64,000 nt of DNA from Ideonella sp. (GCA_016721465.1 JADKIA010000028.1:744001-808000); one strand, 5' to 3'; positions 41,451-50,554 are shown, counted from the first letter of the stretch. A program made the numbers and translations. The notes: generated by a model from the sequence alone, not told the origin.

Positions 41451-42140
41451 TCATGCCGGCATCATGCCGTGCTGCTTCTTCGCCGAGTCGGCTTCGGCCG
41501 AGGCCATGAAGTCGAGCAGCCGACGCACCTCGTTCGCTTGGGTCGTGCCAGCACAGATGCCGGCAGAGAAGGTGGTGCTGATCTGAACCGCCGCCGGCAT
41601 CGGGCCCAAAACGACGAGCCCGTCGACGTGGATCAACTCACTGAGTTGCTGGAAGCCCAGTTCGACCTGACCCTGCGCCACCAAGGTACCCACCGGCACG
41701 CCGGGTGGCGCCTGCAAGAGGCGATCATGGACCTGCGTGGCAATGCCCCACCGCTCGAAGAGCTTGAGCAATTGCACGCCGCTCGGGCCTGTGGAGCAAC
41801 CGATGCTGCGCGCCGACAGCACGGTGTCGCGCAGCGCCGCTTCGGTGCCGATGTCCGCTATCGGTGCACCCGCCTTCACGGCAACCGCCACCCCAGAACA
41901 CACCAGATCGACCTTGCTGCCAGCCTGCACCCTGCCCGCTTCGATCAACTGGTCGATCGCATCGCTGGCGAGCACCACGACATCGAAGGCCTCGCCGGCC
42001 ATCACCCGTTTGGCGGCGTCCACACCCCCGACGGACTCGATGGCGACCGGTGTTCCACTGCGCCTGGTGAAGTCCGCTGCCAGATCGCCCAGCACGGCGC
42101 GCGTGGCCATGGACGAGATGCCGATGAGTCGTGGGGTCAT
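41451..42140 (-). CDS. Signal-less ModA-like substrate-binding-domain protein
   Basis: A 229-residue type 2 periplasmic-binding-fold protein with ModA-like pattern: LIGISSMATRAVLGDLAADF at the N-terminus, FDVVVLASDAIDQLIEAG, and IGCSTGPSGVQLLKLFERWG. No signal peptide precedes this: the protein from the ATG at 42140 begins directly with the first strand. A TTG-initiated extension to 42236 is also hydrophilic. No ABC permease or ATPase gene is adjacent. It stands between the LysR gene and pmdE, and may be the first gene of the pmd transcript. A cytoplasmic ligand-binding role is possible; a true molybdate-uptake role is unlikely. Confidence 0.75.
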   Translation of the reverse strand: MTPRLIGISSMATRAVLGDLAADFTRRSGTPVAIESVGGVDAAKRVMAGEAFDVVVLASDAIDQLIEAGRVQAGSKVDLVCSGVAVAVKAGAPIADIGTEAALRDTVLSARSIGCSTGPSGVQLLKLFERWGIATQVHDRLLQAPPGVPVGTLVAQGQVELGFQQLSELIHVDGLVVLGPMPAAVQISTTFSAGICAGTTQANEVRRLLDFMASAEADSAKKQHGMMPA

Positions 42141-42218
42141 GTCGATCAGGAGTGGCCGGGCGTTGGGTGGCAGCAAATCGGTCAGGCTTGCGCCCGACAC
42201 CGAGCCGCATTCTGCGCA

Positions 42219-42282
42219 TTCGGCCATGCCGAACAAAGCAGGTTTGGCCGATACCTGCTATCGCAAATCGGCATGTCTGCCG
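42219..42282. promoter_or_regulatory. Cluster of dyad symmetries upstream of the pmd operon
   Basis: Three adjoining inverted repeats: TTCGGC-CAT-GCCGAA (42219-42233), CGATA-N5-TATCG (42249-42263) and CGGCA-TGTC-TGCCG (42269-42282). The middle one also sits inside a longer GCCGAT-N14-ATCGGC pair (42247-42272). All lie between the LysR gene's end and the ModA-like gene's start. The density of symmetry suggests an operator region, probably for the LysR protein encoded next to it. Confidence 0.45.
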
Positions 42283-42317
42283 AGCGCGCGCTGCCGGGAC
42301 GCAGGGCCGACCAAGCT

Positions 42318-43241
42318 TCAGCCGTGGGGCAGTTGACGCGCCAACTCGGTGAGCAGCTTGGCCGCATGGCGCATCAGCGGCCCAGGTCGCTTGTGCGCGG
42401 AGGTGGCCATGCACAGCACGCTCTGCAGTGGCGGGTCGGTCAATGGCGTGGCGAGCAGCTCTCCCGATCGTCCCGACGCCACCACGGCGCTGGCGGTGAG
42501 CACGGCATGGCCATAGCCTGCGCACACCAGATCGATGATCGAGCCGATGCTGGACACCTCCCACGCGATGTCCAGCTTCAAGCCCGCCAGGGCCGCCTGT
42601 GTTTCCAGCAGCCGGCGGATCACGTGTGATCGCTCGGGCACGATGAGCGGCAGCCCCGTCAGATCGGCCATCGGAACCGCCATGCGGTCCTTCGGTCTGG
42701 CAGCCGCTCCTTTGCCGGGACGTGCCGCCCGGCGTTCGACCAGGCAGAGGGGCTCGTCGAGCAATCGGCTGATTTCGAGTCCAGCCTGCGCCTCCGGGTT
42801 GTAGAGCAGGCCGATGTCCACGCGGCCGGTGGTGATCCACTCGACGATGTGACTCGACAGGCCCTCCACGATCACCAGCCTGGCGCGGGGCAGCTTGCGC
42901 TGGAATCCGTCTACCAGAGGCAAGGTGAGCTGGCGCCCGATGGTGGGCGGCAGGCCAATGGTGATGCGGCCGACCGGCTCGTCACGCGAGGCTCCCATGT
43001 CTTCGCGTGCTTGCGCCACTGTCTGCAAGATCCCCACACCATGCTCGAACAACCTTCGACCGGCCTCGGTGAGTGCCACGCCGCGCCCGTTGCGCAGCAG
43101 CAGGGTCTCGCGCAGATCGACCTCCAGTGCCCGCACCTGTCGGCTCAGCGCCGGCTGCGCAATGCCCAACACCATCGATGCCTTGCTGAAGCTGCCCAGC
43201 TCGGCCACGTGCACGAAGTACTCGAGTTGCTTGAGGTTCAT
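42318..43241 (-). CDS. LysR-family regulator, likely of the pmd operon (PmdR-like)
   Basis: A 307-residue LysR protein. The HTH is clear at residues about 1-60 (MNLKQLEYFVHVAELGSFSKAS, QPALSRQVRALE, LLLRNGRGVALTEAG). The effector domain follows, with IGLPPTIGRQLTLPLV and the repeated pattern GYGHAVLTASAV near the end. Start at the ATG at 43241. Unlike most LysR genes it is on the same strand as its presumed target, 178 bases upstream of the ModA-like/pmd genes. That spacing leaves room for an operator with visible dyads. Confidence 0.88.
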   Translation of the reverse strand: MNLKQLEYFVHVAELGSFSKASMVLGIAQPALSRQVRALEVDLRETLLLRNGRGVALTEAGRRLFEHGVGILQTVAQAREDMGASRDEPVGRITIGLPPTIGRQLTLPLVDGFQRKLPRARLVIVEGLSSHIVEWITTGRVDIGLLYNPEAQAGLEISRLLDEPLCLVERRAARPGKGAAARPKDRMAVPMADLTGLPLIVPERSHVIRRLLETQAALAGLKLDIAWEVSSIGSIIDLVCAGYGHAVLTASAVVASGRSGELLATPLTDPPLQSVLCMATSAHKRPGPLMRHAAKLLTELARQLPHG

Positions 43242-43320
43242 TGATCGGCCGCTCCGGTCCATCGGCCAGCACCAACAAAAACGCCATGCGGCTTGTGGCT
43301 GCATGGCGCTGTTGAAAGGC

Positions 43321-43413
43321 TGGCGGAGTCGGAGGGATTCGAACCCTCGATGCAGGTTTTGCCCACATACTCCCTTAGCAGGGGAGCACCTTCGGCCACT
43401 CGGTCACGACTCC
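43321..43413 (-). tRNA. tRNA-Ser (anticodon GCU)
   Basis: A 93-base class II tRNA. The acceptor stem GGAGTCG pairs with CGACTCC, the discriminator is G, and CCA is encoded. The D-arm region reads ACCGAGTGG. The anticodon loop CTGCTAA gives anticodon GCU, which reads AGC/AGU serine codons. A long variable arm and a GAGGG-TTCGAAT-CCCTC T-arm are present. It lies between the LysR gene and lysC on the same strand. Confidence 0.97.
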
Positions 43414-43450
43414 GCGAAGGCTCGCATTCTAGCTGAGGATTCCCTGTGAC

Positions 43451-44734
43451 TCAGGCTTCGGCCCTGATCGCATCCGGCGAGTCGAGGTCGAAGGCCTTGT
43501 GCAGGGCGCGCACCGCCAGCTCCATGTATTTCTCGGCAATGACCACCGAGGTCTTGATCTCGCTGGTGGTGATCATCTGGATGTTGATGCCGTCTTCAGA
43601 CAGCACACGGAACATCTTGCTGGCCACACCCACATGGCTCTTCATGCCGATGCCGACGATGGAGACCTTGCAGATCTTGGGGTCGGCGATGAACTGCGCG
43701 GCACCGATGGACGGCAGCACGGTGCTCTTGAGCAGATCCGACGTGCGCTGGAAGTCGTTGCGGTTCACGGTGAACGAGAAATCGGTGCGGCCGTCGTGCG
43801 ACACGTTCTGCACGATCACGTCCACGTCGATGTTGGCATCCGCCACGGCGCCCAGGATCTTGTAGGCAATGCCCGGGGTGTCGGGCACGCCGACCACGGT
43901 GAACTTGGCTTCGTCGCGACTGAACGCGATGCCGGATACGACGGCTTTTTCCATTTTCTCGTCTTCCTCAAAGGTGATCAGGGTGCCCGATGCGGCTTCC
44001 TCTTCGATGGCGATGTCCCAGGGAGTGAAGCTCGACAGCACGCGCATCGGCACGCGGTACTTGCCGGCGAACTCCACCGAGCGGATCTGCAGCACCTTGG
44101 AGCCCAGGCTGGCCATTTCAAGCATCTCTTCGAAGCTGATGGTGTGCAAGCGCTGGGCTTCGGGCACCACGCGCGGATCGGTGGTGTAGACACCATCCAC
44201 GTCGGTGTAGATGAGGCATTCGTCGGCCTTCATCGCGGCCGCTACAGCCACGGCAGACGTGTCCGAGCCACCACGGCCCAACGTGGTGATGTGCCCATCG
44301 CTATCGATGCCCTGAAAGCCCGTGATGATCACCACCTTGCCGGCCGCCAGGTCGGCACGCACACGCACGTCGTCAATGCTCTCGATCCGGGCCTTGGTGT
44401 AGGACGAGTCGGTCTTGACAGGCACCTGCCAGCCGGTGTAGCTCACGGCCGGCATGCCTTCGGCTTGCAGCGCCAGAGCCAACAGGCCCACGGACACCTG
44501 CTCGCCCGTGGACGCGATCATGTCCAGCTCGCGCATTGCGGCAGCGTCGAGGTTGGCGGGTTGGACATCCTTGGCCAGGGCCAGCAGGCGATTGGTTTCG
44601 CCGCTCATGGCGGAAGGGACGACCACCATCTGGTGGCCGGCGCGTGCCCACTTGGCGACGCGTTTGGCGACGTTGCGGATGCGCTCAGGCGAGCCCATCG
44701 ATGTGCCGCCGTACTTGTGAACGATCAATGCCAT
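43451..44734 (-). CDS. lysC: Aspartate kinase
   Basis: A 427-residue aspartokinase that phosphorylates aspartate as the first step to lysine, threonine, methionine and diaminopimelate. The kinase domain starts ALIVHKYGGTSMGSPERI, with FQGIDSDGHITTLGRGGSDT at about 140-160. Two C-terminal ACT domains (SGIAFSRDEAKFTVVGVPDT, SIVGIGMKSHVGVASKMF) bind lysine/threonine for feedback control. Length matches the monofunctional proteobacterial enzyme. The tRNA-Ser gene lies just downstream. Confidence 0.97.
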   Translation of the reverse strand: MALIVHKYGGTSMGSPERIRNVAKRVAKWARAGHQMVVVPSAMSGETNRLLALAKDVQPANLDAAAMRELDMIASTGEQVSVGLLALALQAEGMPAVSYTGWQVPVKTDSSYTKARIESIDDVRVRADLAAGKVVIITGFQGIDSDGHITTLGRGGSDTSAVAVAAAMKADECLIYTDVDGVYTTDPRVVPEAQRLHTISFEEMLEMASLGSKVLQIRSVEFAGKYRVPMRVLSSFTPWDIAIEEEAASGTLITFEEDEKMEKAVVSGIAFSRDEAKFTVVGVPDTPGIAYKILGAVADANIDVDVIVQNVSHDGRTDFSFTVNRNDFQRTSDLLKSTVLPSIGAAQFIADPKICKVSIVGIGMKSHVGVASKMFRVLSEDGINIQMITTSEIKTSVVIAEKYMELAVRALHKAFDLDSPDAIRAEA

Positions 44735-44827
44735 GACGGATGTGGATGTCGAGGCTCAAGCCGGGCGCGGCCTCCGTGCGCAACCTGGGATTCTAGCTGC
44801 TGCGGTGCAGCATGGCTCGCTTTGGAT

Positions 44828-46147
44828 TCACGCGGAGTCGGCGTGCCAATGCCAAGTCACCAGGGCTTGCCCGTGATCGGACCACCAGCGGGCGTCGATG
44901 CCCAGCCCGGGCACATAGACCAAGCGGCCGTCCAGCCAGACCAATGGGCCGGCGCGCAGGTCGGCCGAGATGCCGGCACTCTGGTACTGCTTCTTCAGGC
45001 TCCGCGCGACGCCCTTGGGCGTGCGCTGGAACTTTTCGCCGCCGGTCCTGGGGCGCAACTGGGCCCGCAAGGCCAGCGTCATCGGCACGCCCGCGGGCCC
45101 AGATGCCCTGGTGACTTCGAAATGGCCCCGCCACGAGGGCACGGCGACGCGCCCGGGAGCCGACAGGTCAACCCTCTGCACCATCGGGCCGATGAGCGAC
45201 GAATGCATCGACTCCAACTGCAGCCTGCCCCTGTAGAGCCTGAGTACATGGTGGGTGCCTGCCGGCCACTGGGCCGTCTTACCAATGCCTGCCTCGGCCA
45301 GCAGTCGCCGCACCAAGGTGTTGGGCGGCGGGCTTGCCATGCCGCGACCGAGCCACGCGCGCAGGGCGTTCGCCTGCCTGGCCACCGACAAGGTGCTCAG
45401 GGCCAGCATGTCCAGGCCCGTGGGGTCCGAGCGATGGGCCAGATCGAGATCGGCCAACTCGATCAGTGCCGCGTCGGCCTCATGCGCACGCTCGGCCACG
45501 TGGCCCAGAGCCACTTCGGCGCCTTCGAAACCGTCCAGCAAAGCGGGCCAGACCTCCAGCCGAAGACGATTGCGCGCCAGACGGGGATCCTGGTTCGACG
45601 GGTCCTCGATTGGTCGCAAGCGATGTCGCCGAACATAGGCCTCGATGTCTGCCCTGGGCAGATGCAGCCAGGGACGTGCCCAGGTGATGCCGTCGCGCAC
45701 GATGCTCGCCGGCATCGCAGCCAATCCCCTCGGACCAGCGCCTCGGAGGGCTTGCAGCAGGACGGTTTCGGCCTGGTCCTGCCGATGATGCGCGAGCAGC
45801 AGCAACGAGGCGCCCGCCTCTCGTGCCATGCGAGCCAAGGCATCGTGCCTATGCCCTCGTGCCCAGGCTTCCAGGCTGTCGCCGGGGGCAGGCTTGTCGT
45901 CGACAACGTGCCACCTCAGGCGAAGCGGAAGCCCACGCCTGCGCCAGCGCGAGCACAAGGCTTGAGCGGCCGCGAGCCACGCATCGGCTTCGTCCTGCAA
46001 GCCATGGTGCACGTGCAGGGCCACCACCTGCAGCCCAAGCGCCGATGCCGAGTGCACGGTCGCATGCAACAAGGCCAACGAATCACGGCCACCACTGAAC
46101 GCCACGGCCACCGTGGCGGGCGACTCGGGCGCGATCGGGGCGCTCAA
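44828..46147 (-). CDS. tilS: tRNA(Ile)-lysidine synthase
   Basis: A 439-residue TilS that modifies C34 of tRNA-Ile(CAU) to lysidine, making it read AUA. The ATP-pyrophosphatase P-loop SGGRDS is at residues 18-23 and LLAHHRQDQAETVLLQ is the next TilS motif. The C-terminal substrate-binding part has LVWLDGRLVYVPGLGID. Its ATG overlaps the accA stop by four bases, an order seen often in Burkholderiales. Confidence 0.95.
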   Translation of the reverse strand: MSAPIAPESPATVAVAFSGGRDSLALLHATVHSASALGLQVVALHVHHGLQDEADAWLAAAQALCSRWRRRGLPLRLRWHVVDDKPAPGDSLEAWARGHRHDALARMAREAGASLLLLAHHRQDQAETVLLQALRGAGPRGLAAMPASIVRDGITWARPWLHLPRADIEAYVRRHRLRPIEDPSNQDPRLARNRLRLEVWPALLDGFEGAEVALGHVAERAHEADAALIELADLDLAHRSDPTGLDMLALSTLSVARQANALRAWLGRGMASPPPNTLVRRLLAEAGIGKTAQWPAGTHHVLRLYRGRLQLESMHSSLIGPMVQRVDLSAPGRVAVPSWRGHFEVTRASGPAGVPMTLALRAQLRPRTGGEKFQRTPKGVARSLKKQYQSAGISADLRAGPLVWLDGRLVYVPGLGIDARWWSDHGQALVTWHWHADSA

Positions 46148-47115
46148 CGATCCTTGGTGTCGGCGAACTTGCCGTACGACTGCAGCCGCTCGTAGCGTCG
46201 CTGCAGCAATTCCTTGGGCTTGAGGTCGCTGACCTGCCGCAGTGCATCTACCAGTGCGCGCTTGAGTTGCGAAGCCATGTGGCGTGGGTCGCGATGTGCC
46301 CCGCCCACCGGCTCATTGACGATCTTGTCCACCAGGCCCAGGGCCTTGAGTCGATGCGCCGTGATGCCCAGGGCCTCGGCGGCATCGCTGGCGCGCTCGT
46401 TGGTCTTCCAAAGGATCGACGCGCAGCCCTCAGGCGAGATGACGGAATACACCGCGAATTGCAGCATCAGCAACTGATCGGCGACGCTGATGGCCAGCGC
46501 CCCACCCGAGCCACCTTCACCGATGATCGTCGTGATGATGGGCACTTCCAGCTGTGCCATCTCGAAGATGTTTCGACCGATGGCCTCGGACTGCCCCCGC
46601 TCCTCGGCACCGATGCCTGGATAGGCGCCAGGCGTGTCCACGAAGGTGAACAGCGGCAGGCCGAATTTCTCCGCCAACTTCATCAGTCGCAGTGCCTTGC
46701 GATAGCCCTCCGGGCGCGACATGCCGAAATTTCGCAAGGCACGTTCCCGCGTGTCGCGGCCCTTCTGCTGTCCCAGAACCATGCAGGCCTGCCCATTGAA
46801 ACGGGCCAGGCCGCCAACCACCGAGGCATCGTCGGCAAAGGCGCGATCGCCATGCAACTCCTGGAAATCCGTGAACAGCTCGTTGACGTAGTCGAGCGTG
46901 TACGGACGTTGTGGATGCCGCGCGATCTGCGTCACCTGCCAGGGCGACAGGTTGGAGTAGATGTCCTTGGTGAGCTGCTGGCTCTTCTTGTCGAGGCTGT
47001 CGATCTCTTCGGAGATGTCCACTGCCGATTCGTTCTGCACGTAGCGCAGCTCGTCGATCTTGGTTTCGAGTTCGGCAATGGGCTGCTCGAACTCGAGGAA
47101 ATGTCGTTTGCTCAT
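46144..47115 (-). CDS. accA: Acetyl-CoA carboxylase carboxyltransferase subunit alpha
   Basis: A 323-residue AccA that, with AccD, transfers the carboxyl group from biotin to acetyl-CoA for malonyl-CoA synthesis. Typical segments are MSKRHFLEFEQPIAELETKI, HPQRPYTLDYVNELF, FVDTPGAYPGIGAEERGQSE in pieces and IGEGGSGGALAI. The length matches the family. It is upstream of tilS in a shared transcript. A 65-base gap separates it from the glycosylase gene. Confidence 0.98.
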   Translation of the reverse strand: MSKRHFLEFEQPIAELETKIDELRYVQNESAVDISEEIDSLDKKSQQLTKDIYSNLSPWQVTQIARHPQRPYTLDYVNELFTDFQELHGDRAFADDASVVGGLARFNGQACMVLGQQKGRDTRERALRNFGMSRPEGYRKALRLMKLAEKFGLPLFTFVDTPGAYPGIGAEERGQSEAIGRNIFEMAQLEVPIITTIIGEGGSGGALAISVADQLLMLQFAVYSVISPEGCASILWKTNERASDAAEALGITAHRLKALGLVDKIVNEPVGGAHRDPRHMASQLKRALVDALRQVSDLKPKELLQRRYERLQSYGKFADTKDR

Positions 47116-47180
47116 CCGCCGGATTCTCTGAGTGAGTCGGGGTCGACCTTGACCTGAAAACGAGGCCCGTCTGAGGGGGT

Positions 47181-47846
47181 TCAGTAGTCGACCGGCAGGG
47201 GGTCAAGACTGCGCCAAATGTACCATGTGGCCACCGAGCGATATGGGGCCCAGGCGTCGCCCACCTCACGCGCTTCGGCGCGTGAAACCGGCTCGCCGCT
47301 GAAGTAGTTCTGACTGATGCCCTTGATCAAACCGATGTCGTCCAAGGGCATCACGTCCGGGCGCATCAGGTGGAAGATCAGGAACATCTCGGCCGTCCAG
47401 CGGCCGATGCCTCGGATGGCGACCAACTCGTCGATGATGGTCTGGTCTTCCATCTGTTGCCATTGGCGCACATGCACGCTGCCGGCGTCGAAATGGCGGG
47501 CCAGGTCGAGCAGGTATTCGGCCTTGCGTCCCGACAGGCCCGCGCCGCGCAGTGCCTCGACGCTCAACTTCATCACGGCGGTCGGAGCCAGCCGGCTGGA
47601 CGCACCGCCCACCACCAGCACAAAACGCTCCCACACCGACTGGGCGGCCTTGACCGAGATCTGCTGCCCGACGATCGACCGCGCCAGGGTCGTGAATGCA
47701 TCGCCCTTGCTTTGAAGGCGCGCCTCGCCGAACTGAGGAATGAGCTTCCTCATCACGCGGTCTCGCTTGGTGAGGTGGCGGCAGGCGTCGTCCCAGAAGG
47801 CAGGGGTGACCTCGGGCACTGCGCCCGATGTGTCGGTGCGAGCCAT
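47181..47846 (-). CDS. DNA-3-methyladenine glycosylase, AlkA type (HhH-GPD)
   Basis: A 221-residue HhH-GPD superfamily base-excision glycosylase. The first helix region FTTLARSIVGQQISVKAAQSV is typical of AlkA-like proteins. The hairpin-helix-hairpin is VAIRGIGRWTAEMFLIF, with catalytic Asp in VMPLDDIGL. It removes alkylated purines from DNA. It begins 2 bases after the cysS stop, so it is translated from the same transcript. It is shorter than E. coli AlkA and lacks that protein's N-terminal domain. Confidence 0.92.
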   Translation of the reverse strand: MARTDTSGAVPEVTPAFWDDACRHLTKRDRVMRKLIPQFGEARLQSKGDAFTTLARSIVGQQISVKAAQSVWERFVLVVGGASSRLAPTAVMKLSVEALRGAGLSGRKAEYLLDLARHFDAGSVHVRQWQQMEDQTIIDELVAIRGIGRWTAEMFLIFHLMRPDVMPLDDIGLIKGISQNYFSGEPVSRAEAREVGDAWAPYRSVATWYIWRSLDPLPVDY

Positions 47847-47848
47847 GG

Positions 47849-49231
47849 TCAGGCGCGCACCCAGGTTGTGCCCTGGGCGCTGTCCTTGAGTTCGATGCCC
47901 TGCCCGGCCAGCTCAAGGCGAATACGGTCGGCTTCTGCGAAATTGCGCGCCTGCTTGGCCACTGCACGCTCGGCGATCAGGCGCGCAATGGTGCCCTCGT
48001 CCAGGCCGCTACCGGCCTGCAGGAAGCGCTTGGGTGCCTGCTGCAAAATGCCCAGGGTACCTGCAAGGCCCCGCAGCAGCACCGCGGTGTCCTTCGATCG
48101 CGTGCGGTTCAGCTCGTTGGCCAGGTCGAAGAGCACGGCCAGCGCGCCGGGCGTGTTGAAGTCGTCATCCATGGCCTCGTGGAATGCGGCGGCGGGTGCA
48201 AGAGACCAGTCGATGCTGGTCGCCGCGTCGATGCCGGCCTCCATGCCGTCCAAGGCGGTGTAGAGCCGGCGCAGCGCAGTGCGCGCGTCATCCAGCAATT
48301 GATCGCTGAAATTGAACGGGCTGCGGTAGTGCGTTCGCAGCATGAAAAAGCGCAGCGTTTCGCCGTCGAAGGTCTTCAGCACATCGCGGATCGTGAAGAA
48401 GTTGCCCAGGGACTTCGACATCTTCTCGTTGTCGACGTTGAGAAAGCCGTTGTGCAACCAGTAGTTGACAAACGGCTTGCCGAGCGCCCCTTCGCTTTGT
48501 GCGATCTCGTTCTCGTGGTGCGGGAACTGCAGGTCCATGCCGCCACCGTGGATATCGAAATGCTCGCCCAGCAATGCACAGCTCATGGCCGAGCACTCAA
48601 TGTGCCACCCCGGGCGACCAGCACCATACGCGCCAACGAATTTGGCATCGTCCGGTTCATCAGGCTTTGCCGCCTTCCACAGCACGAAGTCCAGCGGATC
48701 GTCCTTGCCATCCTGAACGGCCACGCGCTCGCCAGAGCGCAGTTCGTCGATGGACTTTCCGGACAGCTTGCCGTAGCCCGAGAACTTGCGCACCGCGAAG
48801 TTCACGTCGCCATTGCTGGCGCGGTAGGCCAGACCCTTGGCTTCCAACCGACCGATCAACTCGACCATCTGGGGCACGTAGTCGGTGGCACGCGGTTCAT
48901 GGGTTGGCGGCAGCACACCGATCGCGCCGATGTCCTGACGCATGGCCGCAATCATCTCGTCAGTGAGCGCGCGAATGGTGATGCCGCGGTCCACCGCACG
49001 CTTGATGATCTTGTCCTCGATGTCGGTAATGTTGCGCACATAGGTCACTTGATACCCGCTGGCCTGCAGCCAACGATAGACAACGTCGAACGCCATCATC
49101 ATGCGCGCGTGCCCCATGTGACACAGGTCGTAGATGGTCATGCCGCAGACGTACATGCGCACATGGCCTGGCTCGATGGGCTGGAACACCTCCAGGCGTC
49201 GGTGAAGCGTGTTGTAGATGCGAAGGGACAT
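47849..49231 (-). CDS. cysS: Cysteinyl-tRNA synthetase
   Basis: A 460-residue class I aminoacyl-tRNA synthetase. The signature sequences are present: zinc Cys28-region followed by HMGH (YDLCHMGHARMMMAFD), and KMSKS as EKMSKSLGNFF. The other zinc ligands are in GWHIECSAMS and FPHHENEIAQSE. Length is canonical. The upstream region (49232-49417) is shared with the divergent TPR gene. I see no clear promoter there. Confidence 0.98.
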   Translation of the reverse strand: MSLRIYNTLHRRLEVFQPIEPGHVRMYVCGMTIYDLCHMGHARMMMAFDVVYRWLQASGYQVTYVRNITDIEDKIIKRAVDRGITIRALTDEMIAAMRQDIGAIGVLPPTHEPRATDYVPQMVELIGRLEAKGLAYRASNGDVNFAVRKFSGYGKLSGKSIDELRSGERVAVQDGKDDPLDFVLWKAAKPDEPDDAKFVGAYGAGRPGWHIECSAMSCALLGEHFDIHGGGMDLQFPHHENEIAQSEGALGKPFVNYWLHNGFLNVDNEKMSKSLGNFFTIRDVLKTFDGETLRFFMLRTHYRSPFNFSDQLLDDARTALRRLYTALDGMEAGIDAATSIDWSLAPAAAFHEAMDDDFNTPGALAVLFDLANELNRTRSKDTAVLLRGLAGTLGILQQAPKRFLQAGSGLDEGTIARLIAERAVAKQARNFAEADRIRLELAGQGIELKDSAQGTTWVRA

Positions 49232-49417
49232 CGGCCGAAATTCTGGTGGGGGCCGCGTGGCGGCAGCGTCGAATGGGCCCGGTGATGGCGTAGAACAGCA
49301 TCAAATGGCCACGATCGTCCTGCGGGCGCCGGTGCATGGCCAGCACGCGGTGTCGATACAATCGGTCAGTATAGCGGCGCGTCCTGCGCCCGCATCGCGG
49401 GTGTCTCCGCCTGAACC

Positions 49418-49957
49418 GTGCGCCTTCCTGGTCCCATTACCGCCGTCTTCGTGCAGCTTGCGCTGGGCACTTGCGTCACCGCAGCATGGCCGGCCGAAGG
49501 CGTCGACAACCCGGCTGCGATCGAGCGCATCTATCGCAGTGGCCAGACCACGCTGGCGTTCCAACGCATCGACAGGGCGCTCGCGGCTCAACCCCAGGAT
49601 TCGTCGCTGCGCTTCCTGAGGGCCCTGATGCTGAGTGATGCCCAACGAAGCGCCGAGGCGCGCACCGAGTATGAGCGCCTGACCCAGGACTTCCCGGAGT
49701 TGCCCGAGCCATTCAACAACCTGGCCGTGATCGAGGCAGGCCAGGGTCGGCTCGGACGTGCACGCGATCTGCTGGAGACCGCCTTGCGCAATGACCCGGC
49801 CTATCTGACGGCGCACATGAACCTGGGCGACGTCTACGCCCGCTTGGCCGTGCGGGCCTTTGAGGCTGCCGCCAGTGCCCCGCGCGTGGATGACGCACTG
49901 CTGCGCAAGTTGCGAATGGCCCGCGAACTGGTCGGCACGTCGGCAGCGCGGCCCTGA
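49418..49957 (+). CDS. Exported TPR-repeat protein
   Basis: A 179-residue protein starting at a GTG. It has an N-terminal hydrophobic segment (ITAVFVQLALGTCVTAAWPAEG) that looks like a signal peptide. About two to three tetratricopeptide units follow (TLAFQRIDRALAAQPQDSS, PFNNLAVIEAGQGRLGRARD, PAYLTAHMNLGDVYARLA). It is 35 bases upstream of ppiA. A scaffold role in the envelope is likely; the specific partner is unknown. Confidence 0.85.
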   Translation: MRLPGPITAVFVQLALGTCVTAAWPAEGVDNPAAIERIYRSGQTTLAFQRIDRALAAQPQDSSLRFLRALMLSDAQRSAEARTEYERLTQDFPELPEPFNNLAVIEAGQGRLGRARDLLETALRNDPAYLTAHMNLGDVYARLAVRAFEAAASAPRVDDALLRKLRMARELVGTSAARP

Positions 49958-49992
49958 TCTCACCTTTCAACCTGACCTGGAGAATCCTGGAG

Positions 49993-50553
49993 ATGAAACT
50001 CACGCATGCACTTTGCGCCTTGGCGCTGGGCCTGACTGTGCAACTGCCAGCCTGGGCGCAAAAGGTGCGCCTGAACACGAGCCAAGGCGACATCGTCGTG
50101 CAGCTCGATGCCGAGAAGGCGCCAAAAACGGTCGCCAACTTTGTTCAATATGTGAAGGCCGGACACTACGCAGGCACCGTGTTCCATCGTGTGATCGATG
50201 GATTCATGATCCAGGGCGGCGGCATGACGGCCGATATGGCGGAGAAGCCGACCAAGCCGCCGATCCCGCTGGAGTCGCGCAACGGTCTGAGCAACCAGAA
50301 AGGCACGATCGCCATGGCGCGAACCATGGTGCCGGATTCGGCCACCGCGCAGTTCTTCATCAACGTGAATGACAACGTGCGCCTGGATGCCAGCAATGCA
50401 CCGGACGGCAACGGCTACGCGGTCTTTGGCCGCGTGGTCGAGGGCATGGACGTCGTCGAAAAGATCAAGACCGTGCCCACTGGCAGCAGGAACGGCCATC
50501 AAAACGTCCCGACGCAACCCATCGTCATCAAGAAAGCCACCCTGGAGAACTGA
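49993..50553 (+). CDS. ppiA: Periplasmic peptidyl-prolyl cis-trans isomerase (cyclophilin PpiA)
   Basis: A 186-residue cyclophilin with a signal peptide (MKLTHALCALALGLTVQLPAWA, cleavage after AWA). The catalytic core is clear: GTVFHRVIDGFMIQGGG, MARTMVPDSATAQFFINV and GYAVFGRVVEGMDVVEKI. It isomerises proline peptide bonds in the periplasm. It is followed immediately by the cytoplasmic cyclophilin gene, so the pair looks like a tandem duplication. Confidence 0.95.
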   Translation: MKLTHALCALALGLTVQLPAWAQKVRLNTSQGDIVVQLDAEKAPKTVANFVQYVKAGHYAGTVFHRVIDGFMIQGGGMTADMAEKPTKPPIPLESRNGLSNQKGTIAMARTMVPDSATAQFFINVNDNVRLDASNAPDGNGYAVFGRVVEGMDVVEKIKTVPTGSRNGHQNVPTQPIVIKKATLEN

Positions 50554-50554
50554 C

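Noticed and set aside
43499..46195. Plus-strand 898-codon open frame opposite lysC and tilS
   Set aside because: Antisense to two secure housekeeping genes.
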